The position numbers and the translations under genes were made by a program. Shown one piece after another: positions 27,971-36,895 of a stretch of DNA of 64,000 nt; position 1 is the first letter of the stretch; each line of letters starts with the position of its first letter. The stretch lies in assembly GCA_049589355.1 (NCBI GenBank), contig JBAWAP010000323.1, positions 1 through 64,000 on the forward strand, read 5' to 3'. This DNA comes from JBAWAP01 sp049589355 (GTDB lineage: Bacteria > Chloroflexota > Anaerolineae > VGOG01). A model generated the notes under the pieces. The model had not been told where the DNA came from and made no database searches. It worked only from the letters and a program-made list of their open reading frames with translations.

Positions 27971-29398
27971 ATGCTGCGTACTAAGATCGTTTGTACCATC
28001 GGGCCAGCCAGCCATGCCCCTGAGATGCTGCGAGAGCTGATGCTGGCCGGCATGGACGTGGCTCGTCTGAACTTCTCCCACGGCGACCAATCCTACCACG
28101 GCGGGAACATCGAGCGCATCCGCGCCGTGGCTAGCGAAGTGGGGAAACCTATAGCCATCCTGACCGACCTCCAGGGGCCCAAGCTGCGGGTTGGGGAGAT
28201 GGAGGGGGAAGGGGTCCTTTTGGTTTCGGGGGAGAAGGTGAGCCTGACTACACGGCCCATTGTAGGTCACGAGGCCTCTGGCGAGTTGCCCGTCCAGTAT
28301 GCCCACCTTCCCCGAGACGTGGAACCCGGCGATCGCATCCTCATTGACGACGGGCTGCTGGAGCTGGAGGTGCTCTCCACCGGGGAGACGGACATCGCCT
28401 GTCAGGTGATCACCGGAGGTTTACTCCAGACCAACAAGGGAATGAACCTGCCCCGCGCCTCTCACGCCATTCCGGCCATCACCGATAAGGACCGCCGAGA
28501 CTTGTGCTTTGTGTTGGAGCAGCAAGTGGACTGGGTTGCCCTCTCCTTTGTGCGCCACTCAGGCGAGATACAGGAGCTGAAGGAGATGATTCGGGAGCTC
28601 TCAACCTCCGGCAGCCCCGTGCCTGTGGTGGCCAAAATCGAGAAACCGGAGGCTGTGGACGACATTGATGCGATCATCGAGGCGGCGGACGCGATCATGG
28701 TGGCCCGTGGCGATTTGGGGATCGAGACCTCGCCAGAGGCTGTGCCCATAGTGCAGAAGATGATCATTGCCAAATGCAACGCTGTGGGCAAGCCGGTAAT
28801 TACCGCCACCCAGATGTTGGATTCGATGATCCATAACCCGCGGCCTACCAGGGCTGAAGCCAGCGACGTGGCCAATGCCATCCTGGATGGCACCGATGCT
28901 ATCATGCTCTCTGGTGAGACGGCGGTGGGTAAGTATCCCCTCGAATCCGTGCGGACGATGGTCAGGATCGCCGAGGAGGCTGAGCGGGGTGGAATGGAAG
29001 GCCTGGCTAGGCCCCGTCCGCCCCTTGGCCCGGTGACCTCCATTGCCGACGCCGTCAGCCATGCCGCCCGTGAGACGGCCTGTGATCTGGGGGCAGCGGC
29101 GATCATCACCCCCACTATCTCAGGCCACACTGCTCAGGTCATCTCTAAATATCGTCCTCGCTGCTCCATCATCGCCGTTACACCCAGCCCCAGGGTTCAG
29201 TGCCAGTTGGCCCTCTACTGGGGGGTTCGTCCGCTGCTGTCGAGGCGCGCGGAGAGCACCGATGAAATAATCGCTGGTGCGGTCAGGGCTGCTCAAGAGC
29301 ATGGATTGGTAAAGCCAGGCGACGTGGTAGTGGTCACTGCCGGAGCGGCGAGCAGCGGCCCTGGCACGACGGACATCATGAAGGTGCAAGTCGTCTAG
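27971..29398 (+). CDS. pyk: Pyruvate kinase
   Basis: 475 residues, normal length without the extra C-terminal phosphohistidine domain. KIVCTIGPAS start, substrate loop ARLNFSHGD, Lys of VVAKIEKPEA, the metal-binding RGDLGIE, and PVITATQMLDSM. It turns phosphoenolpyruvate and ADP into pyruvate and ATP. Domain C (about 350-475) has VTAGAASSGPGTTD near the effector site. Cotranscribed with the zinc-ribbon/cold-shock gene, an uncommon pairing that could give growth- or temperature-linked control. Confidence 0.96.
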   Translation: MLRTKIVCTIGPASHAPEMLRELMLAGMDVARLNFSHGDQSYHGGNIERIRAVASEVGKPIAILTDLQGPKLRVGEMEGEGVLLVSGEKVSLTTRPIVGHEASGELPVQYAHLPRDVEPGDRILIDDGLLELEVLSTGETDIACQVITGGLLQTNKGMNLPRASHAIPAITDKDRRDLCFVLEQQVDWVALSFVRHSGEIQELKEMIRELSTSGSPVPVVAKIEKPEAVDDIDAIIEAADAIMVARGDLGIETSPEAVPIVQKMIIAKCNAVGKPVITATQMLDSMIHNPRPTRAEASDVANAILDGTDAIMLSGETAVGKYPLESVRTMVRIAEEAERGGMEGLARPRPPLGPVTSIADAVSHAARETACDLGAAAIITPTISGHTAQVISKYRPRCSIIAVTPSPRVQCQLALYWGVRPLLSRRAESTDEIIAGAVRAAQEHGLVKPGDVVVVTAGAASSGPGTTDIMKVQVV

Positions 29399-29406
29399 GT
29401 CCTTGT

Positions 29407-29435
29407 TTGACAACGCTTCCACCCCGTGTTACAAT
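29407..29435 (+). promoter_or_regulatory. tRNA-Arg promoter
   Basis: TTGACA (29407-29412), 17 bp, TACAAT (29430-29435). The predicted start near 29442 is five bases before the mature tRNA end. Confidence 0.8.
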
Positions 29436-29446
29436 GAATTACCCGC

Positions 29447-29523
29447 GCCCCTGTAGCTCAATTGGAGAGAGCGTCTGACTTCGAATCAGCAGGCTGCAGG
29501 TTCGAGTCCTGCCAGGGGCGCCA
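29447..29523 (+). tRNA. tRNA-Arg (anticodon UCG)
   Basis: Cloverleaf by eye: acceptor GCCCCTG with CAGGGGC, D stem GCTC/GAGC, anticodon stem with loop CTTCGAA (anticodon TCG), T stem GCAGG/CCTGC with loop TTCGAGT, discriminator G and encoded CCA (29521-29523). Decodes CGA and probably other CGN codons. No mobile element is seen at its 3' end. Confidence 0.93.
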
Positions 29524-29567
29524 AAAGCTTCAACTCGCCCAAAACTCACCTTGCTTACAGAGATTTA

Positions 29568-30287
29568 ATGATGGAAGATTCTGGAGTGATTGAAGAGGCA
29601 GAACGGGTCATGGTCATCACGGCTCACCCCGACGATGCAGAGTTCAGCGTGGCCGGTGCGGTGGCCAAGTGGGCCCGGGAAGGCAAGACTGTCATCTACG
29701 TGATCTGCACTGACGGCAGCCGTGGCAGTAATGACCCCCAAGTGGAACCGGAACGTATGGTCGCCATTCGAAGAGCTGAGCAAGACGCGGCCGCCAGGCT
29801 TTTGGGAGTGGAGGAAATCGTCTATCTGGGTTACGAGGACGGCACTCTTCGGCCCACCCTGGCCCTACGTCGGGATCTCACCCGGGCCATCCGCCGCTAC
29901 CGGCCGGACGTCGTCGTTTGCCCAGACCCCACCTTCCGCTACGGCGATGGTTACCTGAATCACCCTGACCACCGCGCCGCTGGCGATGCTGCCCTGGATG
30001 CCGTCTTCCCTTCGGCCAGCACCCGCTACATCTTCCCAGAACTCCTGGCCGAGGGGTTGGAACCCCACACCGTGCGAGAGGTCTTACTCCGAGGAGCACC
30101 CTCACGGAACCTCTGGGTGGACATCAGCGACACCATCGGTCTCAAGATCGCAGCCCTCAAGAAGCACGAAAGTCAAGTAAGCCATATTCAGGATTTGGAG
30201 GAAGGGATCCGAGCCTGGGCCCGGGAGGAGGCGACGGGGCGGGATATGACTTACGCCGAGTCTTTCAAGCGCATCATCCTGGGTTGA
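29568..30287 (+). CDS. PIG-L/LmbE-family deacetylase
   Basis: 239 residues. Zinc-binding AHPDDAEF (19-26) and the second metal motif NHPDHRAAG, with TDGSRGSND between. The family removes acetyl groups from N-acetylglucosaminyl conjugates (BshB, MshB) or other sugar amides. The next genes handle sugars (GH4 glycosidase and importer), so a glycan substrate is plausible. Start is ATG 29568 or 29571; no clear ribosome binding site. Confidence 0.9.
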   Translation: MMEDSGVIEEAERVMVITAHPDDAEFSVAGAVAKWAREGKTVIYVICTDGSRGSNDPQVEPERMVAIRRAEQDAAARLLGVEEIVYLGYEDGTLRPTLALRRDLTRAIRRYRPDVVVCPDPTFRYGDGYLNHPDHRAAGDAALDAVFPSASTRYIFPELLAEGLEPHTVREVLLRGAPSRNLWVDISDTIGLKIAALKKHESQVSHIQDLEEGIRAWAREEATGRDMTYAESFKRIILG

Positions 30288-30304
30288 GATTAGAGGTGTA
30301 ACCT

Positions 30305-31657
30305 ATGCAGCCCGTGAAAATCGTCTTTATCGGTGCCGGCAGCATCTCGTTCGGGCCGTCCCAGATCCAGGATTTCGTGCTGGAGCCGGCCCTTAGCGGC
30401 AGTACAGTGGTGCTGGTGGACACCAACCCCGAGGCCCTCGACCTGATGACGCGCTTTGCCCAGCGCCTCAACCAGACGCTGGACGCTGGCCTCACCATTG
30501 AGGCTACCACCGACCGCTGGCAAGCCCTGCCTGAGGCCGACTTCGTCATTACCTCGGTGGCGGTGGACCGCGTGGCGACGTGGAAAAAGGACTTCGAAAT
30601 CCCCCTCAAGCACGGCATCCAGCACGTCCTGGGCGAGAACGGCGGCCCCGGCGGGCTCTCGCACACGCTACGCAATGTCCCCTTGCTTCTCGGCATCGCC
30701 CGCGATATGGAGAGGCTTTGCTCCAAAGCCCTGCTCCTCAATTTTACCAACCCTGAAAGCCGCATCTGCCTGGCCCTCGATCGTTACACCGATATCGCTT
30801 ACGCTGGACTGTGCCACGGGCTGACGATGGGGCTGGAGATGGTCAGCGACATCACCGGCATCGAGGTTGCTGATTTGCAGGGCAAGGCCGCTGGGCTGAA
30901 CCACTTCTGCTGGTTCCTGGACCTCCGCCGCCAGAGCACGGGCGAGGACGTCTACCCGCTGTTGCGGGAGCGCGAGCCGTACTATGAACCATCAGGCCCG
31001 CACCAGGAGTCCCACATCCTCTGCCGCCGTCTGTTCCGCACCTTTGGCCTCTTCCCCTACGCTGGCGATGACCACACCGGGGAGTACCTGCCCTATGCCC
31101 ATGAGTTCTGCGGCACCGATGGCCCTCCGTGGGAGTTCTGGGATACTACTTTCAGCAGCTTCGCCAGACGGGTACGGGAGATCGCCGACGGCGTGCGCCC
31201 GGTGCCCGAGGTATGGGATCGCGCCCCGACTCCTGATGATTACGCACCAGAGAACATTGACGGCCTGGGACTATTCCCCTCCGGAGAATACACTGTGCTC
31301 ATCATTACGGGGGTGGCCGACAACCGCGACAACTACATCCCGGCGCTAAACATCCGCAACGATGGCTGTATTGAGAACCTGCCTGACTGGGCCGTGGTCG
31401 AGATCCCGGGCATGGCCTCGGCCGACGGATTGCGGGGCCTCCACATGGGCGCCCTGCCTGATGCGTGCGTTGCTCCCCTGCTCACGCAGGTTTATGTGCA
31501 GAGCCTGGCCGTTGACGCGGCGGTGAAGGGCTCGCGGGAGCTGGCCTTGCAGGCCATGCTGATTGATCCGGTGATCCAGTCCTGGGAGGCTGCCGAGAAG
31601 ACGCTGGACGAGCTGCTCGAAGTCCACGCCAGATACTTACCGCAGTTCACGACGTAG
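30305..31657 (+). CDS. Family 4 glycoside hydrolase (alpha-galactosidase/galacturonidase-like)
   Basis: 450 residues. N-terminal NAD-binding GAGSISFGPSQIQD, then LGENGGPGGLSHTLRN, LNFTNPES and the metal-binding Cys/His of GLCHG and GLNHFCWF. GH4 enzymes use NAD+ and Mn2+ in a redox-assisted cleavage and act inside the cell. The GGLSHTLR loop is closer to alpha-galacturonidase or alpha-galactosidase members than to phospho-glucosidases, but the exact sugar is not certain. Next to an ABC sugar importer, which likely supplies the substrate. Start ATG 30305. Confidence 0.88.
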   Translation: MQPVKIVFIGAGSISFGPSQIQDFVLEPALSGSTVVLVDTNPEALDLMTRFAQRLNQTLDAGLTIEATTDRWQALPEADFVITSVAVDRVATWKKDFEIPLKHGIQHVLGENGGPGGLSHTLRNVPLLLGIARDMERLCSKALLLNFTNPESRICLALDRYTDIAYAGLCHGLTMGLEMVSDITGIEVADLQGKAAGLNHFCWFLDLRRQSTGEDVYPLLREREPYYEPSGPHQESHILCRRLFRTFGLFPYAGDDHTGEYLPYAHEFCGTDGPPWEFWDTTFSSFARRVREIADGVRPVPEVWDRAPTPDDYAPENIDGLGLFPSGEYTVLIITGVADNRDNYIPALNIRNDGCIENLPDWAVVEIPGMASADGLRGLHMGALPDACVAPLLTQVYVQSLAVDAAVKGSRELALQAMLIDPVIQSWEAAEKTLDELLEVHARYLPQFTT

Positions 31658-31680
31658 AAAGGAGGAGGTCAGATATGCAT

Positions 31681-31723
31681 GTATAGTCAATATCCAATAT
31701 CCAGCATCCAATATCCAATATCT
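31681..31723. repeat. Reiterated-word cluster, word CAATATCC
   Basis: Tandem and near-tandem copies of CAATATCCA between the GH4 gene and the binding protein gene (for example TCAATATCCAATATCCAGC). Same word as at 23030-23062. A longer open frame can be read through it (MYSQYPISS) but the AAGGAGG site lies after it. Confidence 0.7.
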
Positions 31724-31741
31724 AAGCAAGGAGGAACCCAA

Positions 31742-33274
31742 ATGTGCAAAAAACGAATACTCTTCATCGTGACACTGTTACTGGCATTGGCTCTGGGGGT
31801 GAGCGCGGCCAACGGTGCTCCGCCGGCCCAGGGGGAATTGACCTACACAGTTAAGCTAGGTGACAACCTCTGGACCCTGGCGGAGAAGTACCTGGGCAGC
31901 GGCCCGGCCTATTGGGCCATCGTCGGCGCTACCAACGCCACATATAAGGATGATCCGAGCTTCGCCTACATCGCAAACCCCAACTTGATCCATCCCGGTT
32001 GGAAGCTCCTCATCCCCAGCGCCGAGGAAGCGGAAGCGTACATTGCGCTCGCCAAGCCCGCTCCTGTCACTCTCCTCTGGGCTTTCTGGGGCAGCCCAAC
32101 GGAGGCGGAAACCCATAGGAAGGTGGCAGACGCTTTTACGGCCGAACATCCCCATATCACAATCGAGACCATGGTCGAGCCATGGAGCGACTACTTCACC
32201 AAGGTCCAGACCCTTTGGGCCAGCGGTGACGCGTCGGTGATTCCGGACGTGCTCTTCCTGTGGCCTACGCCTCGCTACGCCGCCGATGGCGTGCTGGAAA
32301 ACCTCGACCCCTGGATTAAGAAAACCGGCTATGACCTGAGCGACTACTGGCCGGCACTGCTGGAATCGGCCATGTACAACGGCAGCGTCTACGGCCTGCC
32401 CCGCGACATCAGCGTGGAGGCGCTCTACTACAACAAAGACATCTTCGACGAGGCTGGCGTGTCGTATCCCACCGATGACTGGACCTGGGACGACTTCCTG
32501 GCGGCCGCCGAGAAGCTGACCGTGGTCGAGGCCAGTGGTCGGGTGAAGCGCTATGCCCTGGGCATGGAGGGCGGCAAGTATCAGTTGTGGATCGGCCAAA
32601 ACCGGGGCGGCATTCTGGACGACATGCGCAACCCATCCAAATGTACCTTGACCGAACCGGCGGCCATGCAGGCCATCAAGTTCTTCGCCGACCTGATGAA
32701 CAACAACTACGCCATGCGTGATGCCGACCTCAGCCAGGCCGGTGGCGATGCTGCCGTCTTCCAGAGCGGCCAGGTTGCCATGATCATCCAGAACTCCAGC
32801 CGGGTGTCGGCTTTTAACCAGGCTGGCCTGAACTATGACGTGGCCATGGTGCCCATCCCCAAGGGCGGCCAGCGGTCGGCCTCCGCCGGCGGCGCAGCCT
32901 GGGTGATGAGCAGCGCCAGTGACAACAAGGAGGCAGCCTGGACTTTCCTGAGCTGGCTGCAGAGCAAGGACGGCGGTCAACACCTCTATACCGCCTCCGG
33001 GGAGATCTTCCCGGCCCTCAAGTCCACCGCTCGCTCCGACGACTTCCTCAAATCCGGCCAGCCGCCCAAGAATCGCCAGGTCTTCCTCACCGAGGGCGAG
33101 AACGCCAAGGTGGGACGGTTTGGCTACTTCCCCGAGTGGGACGAACTGGAGGAGTCCATCATCCTGCCTGGCCTGCAGCGCATCTGGGCCGGGGAGGCTA
33201 CCCCCGAACAAGCTGTGCCGGAGATCTGCAAACAGGTAGACGCCTTCCTGAAGGAGCACGGCTATCCAAAGTAA
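31742..33274 (+). CDS. ABC sugar-binding protein with N-terminal LysM domain
   Basis: 510 residues from ATG 31742 behind AAGGAGG. Signal peptide 1-26 (CKKRILFIVTLLLALALG) ends at ANGA without a lipobox Cys. Residues 35-93 are a LysM domain: YTVKLGDNLWTLAEKYLG, YWAIVGATNA, NLIHPGWKLLIP. Residues 108-510 form a family 1 solute-binding protein (VTLLWAFWGSPTEAETH, DVLFLWPTPRYAADG, GLPRDISVEALYYNK, AWTFLSWLQSKDGGQ). Sugar-binding proteins of monoderms are normally lipid-anchored; here LysM could hold the protein in the wall instead. Feeds the two permeases downstream; the ATPase (MsmX-type) is not encoded here. Confidence 0.9.
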   Translation: MCKKRILFIVTLLLALALGVSAANGAPPAQGELTYTVKLGDNLWTLAEKYLGSGPAYWAIVGATNATYKDDPSFAYIANPNLIHPGWKLLIPSAEEAEAYIALAKPAPVTLLWAFWGSPTEAETHRKVADAFTAEHPHITIETMVEPWSDYFTKVQTLWASGDASVIPDVLFLWPTPRYAADGVLENLDPWIKKTGYDLSDYWPALLESAMYNGSVYGLPRDISVEALYYNKDIFDEAGVSYPTDDWTWDDFLAAAEKLTVVEASGRVKRYALGMEGGKYQLWIGQNRGGILDDMRNPSKCTLTEPAAMQAIKFFADLMNNNYAMRDADLSQAGGDAAVFQSGQVAMIIQNSSRVSAFNQAGLNYDVAMVPIPKGGQRSASAGGAAWVMSSASDNKEAAWTFLSWLQSKDGGQHLYTASGEIFPALKSTARSDDFLKSGQPPKNRQVFLTEGENAKVGRFGYFPEWDELEESIILPGLQRIWAGEATPEQAVPEICKQVDAFLKEHGYPK

Positions 33275-33379
33275 AAGCCCTCACCATCCCCCCAGTCCCC
33301 TTCCTCTCCCAGATCTGGGAGAGGAAGGGGATGCCGAGTGGAGCGAGGCGGGGGATGGAGAGGGCCTGTGGATCTGATC

Positions 33380-34411
33380 ATGACCCTCCCACCACATAGG
33401 TCTTCATTCCCCAAAGACGTGAGCAAGACTTCCGAAGACTTCGGCGAGCTCAGTCGAGCCGTCTCTAAAGCTTCGGAAGTTTATCGTCGCCGTTGGTGGG
33501 CCAGGTGGCGGCCCGATCAGCAGTGGGAAGCGTACCTCTTCCTGTTGCCCAGTTTCGCTGGCTTTCTGATCTTCGTCGCCATCCCTGTCATCGCGGCCCT
33601 GGCCCTGAGTTTTGTTCGTTGGAACCTTTTGACCCCTCCAACTTTTGTCGGCACAGCCAACTATACGCAACTGCTGACCCAGGACCGTATCTTCCACAGG
33701 GCGTTCTGGAACACTGCCTATTTCACCGTCACTATCGTGCCGCTGCAACTGATTCTCGGCCTGTCGCTGGCAGTGGCTCTTAACCAGGCGATCCGTGGCA
33801 TCACCCTCTATCGTTTGATCTACTTCATGCCTGTCGTCACCACCATTGTGGCCGCGGCCCTGGTCTTCCAGTGGATGTTCAACCGCAATTTTGGCCTTGT
33901 CAGCGCCATGATCTGGAAGCTGGGGGAGCTAACGGGGCTTCCCATCAGTCCGCCGGACTGGTTGAGCAGCACCTCTTGGGCAAAGCCGGCCGTAGTGATC
34001 CTCACCCTCTGGAAGAACACTGGCTTCACCATGGTGATCTATCTGGCGGGGCTGCAGGCCGTCCCGGAAGAATTTTACGACGCCGCCAAGGTGGACGGCG
34101 CCAACGCCTGGCAGCGCTTCCGCCGCATCACGATGCCGATGATTAGCCCGACGACTTTCTTCTTGCTCGTTATTCAGATGATCGGCGCTTTCCAGCTCTT
34201 TAGCGAGCCCTACGTCATGACCCGGACTCAGGGTGGCCCGCTACAGGCTACCTTGACCATCGTCTACTACATCTACCAAAACGCCTTTCAATTTGGTAGC
34301 ATGGGCAAAGCCTCGGCCATGGCCTGGGTGTTGTTTACCCTGATTTTCACTTTCACCTTTATCCAAACCCGTCTGCAACGACACTGGGTCCACTACGAAG
34401 CGGGGGAGTGA
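33380..34411 (+). CDS. Sugar ABC transporter permease (MalF/UgpA type)
   Basis: About 343 residues from ATG 33380; a GTG at 33368 is an alternative with a nearby GGAGAGG. Six TM segments from about residue 50 (YLFLLPSFAGFLIFVAIP onwards) and the EAA loop EEFYDAAKVDGANAWQRF, ITMPMISP. The N-terminal 35 residues (KDVSKTSEDFGELSRAVSK) are encoded by a palindromic ACTTCCGAAG-type repeat and look non-conserved. Partner of the binding protein and of the permease at 34418. Confidence 0.88.
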   Translation: MTLPPHRSSFPKDVSKTSEDFGELSRAVSKASEVYRRRWWARWRPDQQWEAYLFLLPSFAGFLIFVAIPVIAALALSFVRWNLLTPPTFVGTANYTQLLTQDRIFHRAFWNTAYFTVTIVPLQLILGLSLAVALNQAIRGITLYRLIYFMPVVTTIVAAALVFQWMFNRNFGLVSAMIWKLGELTGLPISPPDWLSSTSWAKPAVVILTLWKNTGFTMVIYLAGLQAVPEEFYDAAKVDGANAWQRFRRITMPMISPTTFFLLVIQMIGAFQLFSEPYVMTRTQGGPLQATLTIVYYIYQNAFQFGSMGKASAMAWVLFTLIFTFTFIQTRLQRHWVHYEAGE

Positions 34412-34417
34412 CGAGGT

Positions 34418-35317
34418 ATGGGAGATAGTGCGCTTCCATCTGATGTGAGGCGAACAGGGGCTCAGAGGATTTCGGATCTTCCATTCCGCAATCCACAATC
34501 CGCAACCCGCAATCTGGCATTGCACGCCATCCTGATCGCCGGCAGTGTAGTTACGTTGCTGCCCTTTGTGTGGATGCTCAGCACTTCCCTGAAGGAACCG
34601 CGGGAGATCTTCACCTACCCACCCGTCTGGATCCCCAGCCGCATCGCCTGGGAAAACTACGCCACCACTGTTTCGATCATGCCCTTTGGCCGCTTTTATT
34701 TCAACAGCCTGGTGGTGGCCACCAGTGTCACCTTCCTGCAGATCCTCACCTCCTCCCTGGCCGCTTTCGCCTTTGCCCGGCTGCGCTTTCGGGGACGTAA
34801 TGTGCTTTTTCTGCTTTACCTGGCCACGTTGATGATCCCGTTCCAGGTGACGATGATTCCTAACTTTATCCTCATCCGCCTGCTGGGATGGTACGATTCC
34901 TACCAGGCCCTTATCTTGCCTCCAGCCTTCTCGGCCTTCAGCACTTTTTTGCTGCGCCAGTATTTCCTGGGCATTCCTATGGACCTGGACGAAGCGGCCC
35001 GCATGGATGGCGCGTCCTCTTTGCGAATATGGTGGCGGATCATCATGCCTCTAAGCGGCCCAGCCATTGCTGCCCTGGCCGTTTTCATCTTCCTCGGCTC
35101 CTGGAACGATTTCCTGTGGCCGTTGGTCATCACCACCTCGTTGAAGATGCGCACCCTGCCTGTGGGCCTCAGCGCATTTCAGGGCCAGTACAACGTGCAG
35201 TGGCACCTGCTGATGGCTGGCTCCGTCATCGCCATGCTGCCGGTGCTCATCATCTACGCCGTTGGCCAGAAATGGATCGTGCGAGGCATCACCCTTACGG
35301 GCATGGGTGGGCGCTGA
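34418..35317 (+). CDS. Sugar ABC transporter permease (MalG/UgpE type)
   Basis: 299 residues, ATG 34418 six bases after the previous stop. Six TM helices and the EAA loop MDLDEAARMDGASSLRIWW, IIMPLSGP. The first 30 residues (RISDLPFRNPQSATRNL) are encoded by the reiterated word CCGCAATC, so the N-terminus has been lengthened by repeat DNA. A native start may have been near the first TM helix. Import of a sugar or oligosaccharide for the GH4 enzyme upstream is likely. Confidence 0.88.
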   Translation: MGDSALPSDVRRTGAQRISDLPFRNPQSATRNLALHAILIAGSVVTLLPFVWMLSTSLKEPREIFTYPPVWIPSRIAWENYATTVSIMPFGRFYFNSLVVATSVTFLQILTSSLAAFAFARLRFRGRNVLFLLYLATLMIPFQVTMIPNFILIRLLGWYDSYQALILPPAFSAFSTFLLRQYFLGIPMDLDEAARMDGASSLRIWWRIIMPLSGPAIAALAVFIFLGSWNDFLWPLVITTSLKMRTLPVGLSAFQGQYNVQWHLLMAGSVIAMLPVLIIYAVGQKWIVRGITLTGMGGR

Positions 35318-35320
35318 AAC

Positions 35321-35412
35321 ATAAGACTTCCGAAGTCTGCCAGACTCCGGAAGTCTTATTAGCCGACTTTGGCTTTAGCCTGCGAATGGGAATTCGCAGG
35401 CTTTTCTATTTC
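35321..35412. terminator. Two hairpins between convergent genes
   Basis: Hairpin 1: ATAAGACTTCCG with CGGAAGTCTTAT (35321-35359). Hairpin 2: AGCCTGCGAAT with ATTCGCAGGCT (35377-35402), then TTTTCTATTT. The second is an intrinsic terminator for the importer operon and also runs into the end of the opposite gene. Both hairpins belong to dispersed repeat families of this genome. Confidence 0.85.
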
Positions 35413-36416
35413 TTCTCGATAAGCAGGCGATAGATCTCTGTCGGCTGGGCGCCGAAACGAAACTTGTATTCCTCGTCGCCGCGCAAAAAGTCGAATTTCG
35501 CCCGGCCCAACTCGATGGCCCACTGGATGCAGTAGGCCAGGAGGACGATGCCAGGGCTTAGCCAGGCGTGCTTTTGGGGATCGTACCCAGAATTATAGAC
35601 CAGAATGGAATCACGGTAGTCGAAGTTCAGCATGGTGGCCGCCTTCTCCCCATTGATTTCCATGAAAGCCAACTGCAACCATCCAGCCTCGTGCAAGACT
35701 TGGGCTGCGGCGTGGAAGAAACCCTCCATCCGGGCGTCCATGAACTCGTCCTTGTCAACGTCGCTCTTCTGATGCAGTTCAATGAAAGCTTCCATCTCCG
35801 CTGCCAGGTCGTGCTCTTCGTTCATGATGTACCAGTTGATCTGCCCGCTGTCCTCGGCCTTGCGGAGCTTGCGGCGGATCTCATGGCGTTGTTTCCCGTC
35901 CAAGGAACTCAGGTATTCATCCCAGGTAGATGGCAGGAAGATGATAGGGCAGACATCTTCCACCTCTGTCTGGACCTGGTAACCCCGAGCCGTGGCCATC
36001 TCGACCAGGAGCTGGTGGGTGGGGGAGGCAGCCGGGATGTTGCACAGGTCGGCCAGGTCCCAGGTGGGCGCTTCATTGCTCCCCAGCCAATCCAGCAAGG
36101 CACTGTAAACTCTCTCCTCCTGGCCGCTGGCGGCGATAATATCCAGGTAGTCGGACACGTCGCGGCAACCCACGATGGACAGGGTCTTCAGCCCATTGTC
36201 CGAGGTGGTCAGGTACAGGGGGGCGATGCCTGAGAGATGGCTGCCATCGCGCACGGCGATCAGGTAGAGCTCGCCCTCGCCCAGGTGCTCCCACCAGGTA
36301 CTTTGCCATTCCCAGGTCAGGAAGATGGTATCGGATGCGCTATCGCGCAGGAGGGGATTCCATTCTTCGCGCAAAGCTGTGAAGCCGGCGGCGTCGGTGT
36401 ATACCTGGGTTGTCAT
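35406..36416 (-). CDS. GNAT acetyltransferase of the CelD/BcsL type
   Basis: 336 residues. Two-lobed FemAB/GNAT fold: N-terminal TIFLTWEWQSTWWEHLGEG and GIAPLYLTT, C-terminal GKQRHEIRRKLRKAED, LHQKSDVDKDEFMD, GEKAATMLNFDYRDS, KFDFLRGDEEYKFRFG. This fits Acetyltransf_6 (CelD/BcsL), enzymes tied to polysaccharide or cell-surface modification; substrate unknown. The start overlaps the stop of the upstream gene by four bases (ATGA). Confidence 0.85.
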   Translation of the reverse strand: MTTQVYTDAAGFTALREEWNPLLRDSASDTIFLTWEWQSTWWEHLGEGELYLIAVRDGSHLSGIAPLYLTTSDNGLKTLSIVGCRDVSDYLDIIAASGQEERVYSALLDWLGSNEAPTWDLADLCNIPAASPTHQLLVEMATARGYQVQTEVEDVCPIIFLPSTWDEYLSSLDGKQRHEIRRKLRKAEDSGQINWYIMNEEHDLAAEMEAFIELHQKSDVDKDEFMDARMEGFFHAAAQVLHEAGWLQLAFMEINGEKAATMLNFDYRDSILVYNSGYDPQKHAWLSPGIVLLAYCIQWAIELGRAKFDFLRGDEEYKFRFGAQPTEIYRLLIEKK

Positions 36417-36877
36417 TTTAGCTCCAGAATCAACTGGCAGTACGGGTCGCCCCTGGCAATAGAGCGGGGCAACGTCAGGGTCATTTCAGTGTGGCTGATC
36501 ATGCCGTGATCGCCCTGCATGGCGATGTCGCACAGCCGGGACAGTTCATCCGGCGTGGCCCCTAGTCGTTTCCAGGCCGTGACTAGGGTGCAGTAGTGGA
36601 AGCGGACCTCACCCCGGGTCTCTCCTGCTTCAATCGCTTCCTTGTCGAAGATCTCTTGCCGGCCGGGTTGCATCTGGTGGGCGATGAAATCGGCTGGGGT
36701 GGCCAGGGAGCCCATTTGCTGGCCTTTGGTCTGGCCGTACCGGTAGATGGCCCGGCTGGCCAAGCGCTCAGCCTCTTCCGGACCTAGAGCTGCCTCCATC
36801 TCCTTGAGCAGGAAAAAGAGGTACGTGGCCCGATCCTCGATGGCGCTGCGCACAGCTTCGGTTGTTTCGTTGGGCAT
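36413..36877 (-). CDS. L-2-amino-thiazoline-4-carboxylate hydrolase-like protein
   Basis: 154 residues: RAIYRYGQTKGQQMGSL, HYCTLVTAWKRLGATPDEL, LCDIAMQGDHGMISH, RSIARGDPYCQLILELK. The Cys and the GD..C ending match the ATC hydrolase-like family (PF14196), most members of which have no known substrate. Coupled by a four-base overlap to the acetyltransferase downstream. Start ATG 36877 behind GAGGAGAC. Confidence 0.75.
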   Translation of the reverse strand: MPNETTEAVRSAIEDRATYLFFLLKEMEAALGPEEAERLASRAIYRYGQTKGQQMGSLATPADFIAHQMQPGRQEIFDKEAIEAGETRGEVRFHYCTLVTAWKRLGATPDELSRLCDIAMQGDHGMISHTEMTLTLPRSIARGDPYCQLILELK

Positions 36878-36895
36878 GCTTTGTCTCCTCTCGGG

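Noticed and set aside
29447..29567. tRNA-Arg as an attachment site for an island
   Set aside because: No repeat of the tRNA 3' end or integrase lies downstream; the following genes look like ordinary metabolism.
31856..33259. 467-codon minus-strand frame opposite the binding protein
   Set aside because: Antisense shadow of a high-GC gene, no recognisable domain, no ribosome binding site.
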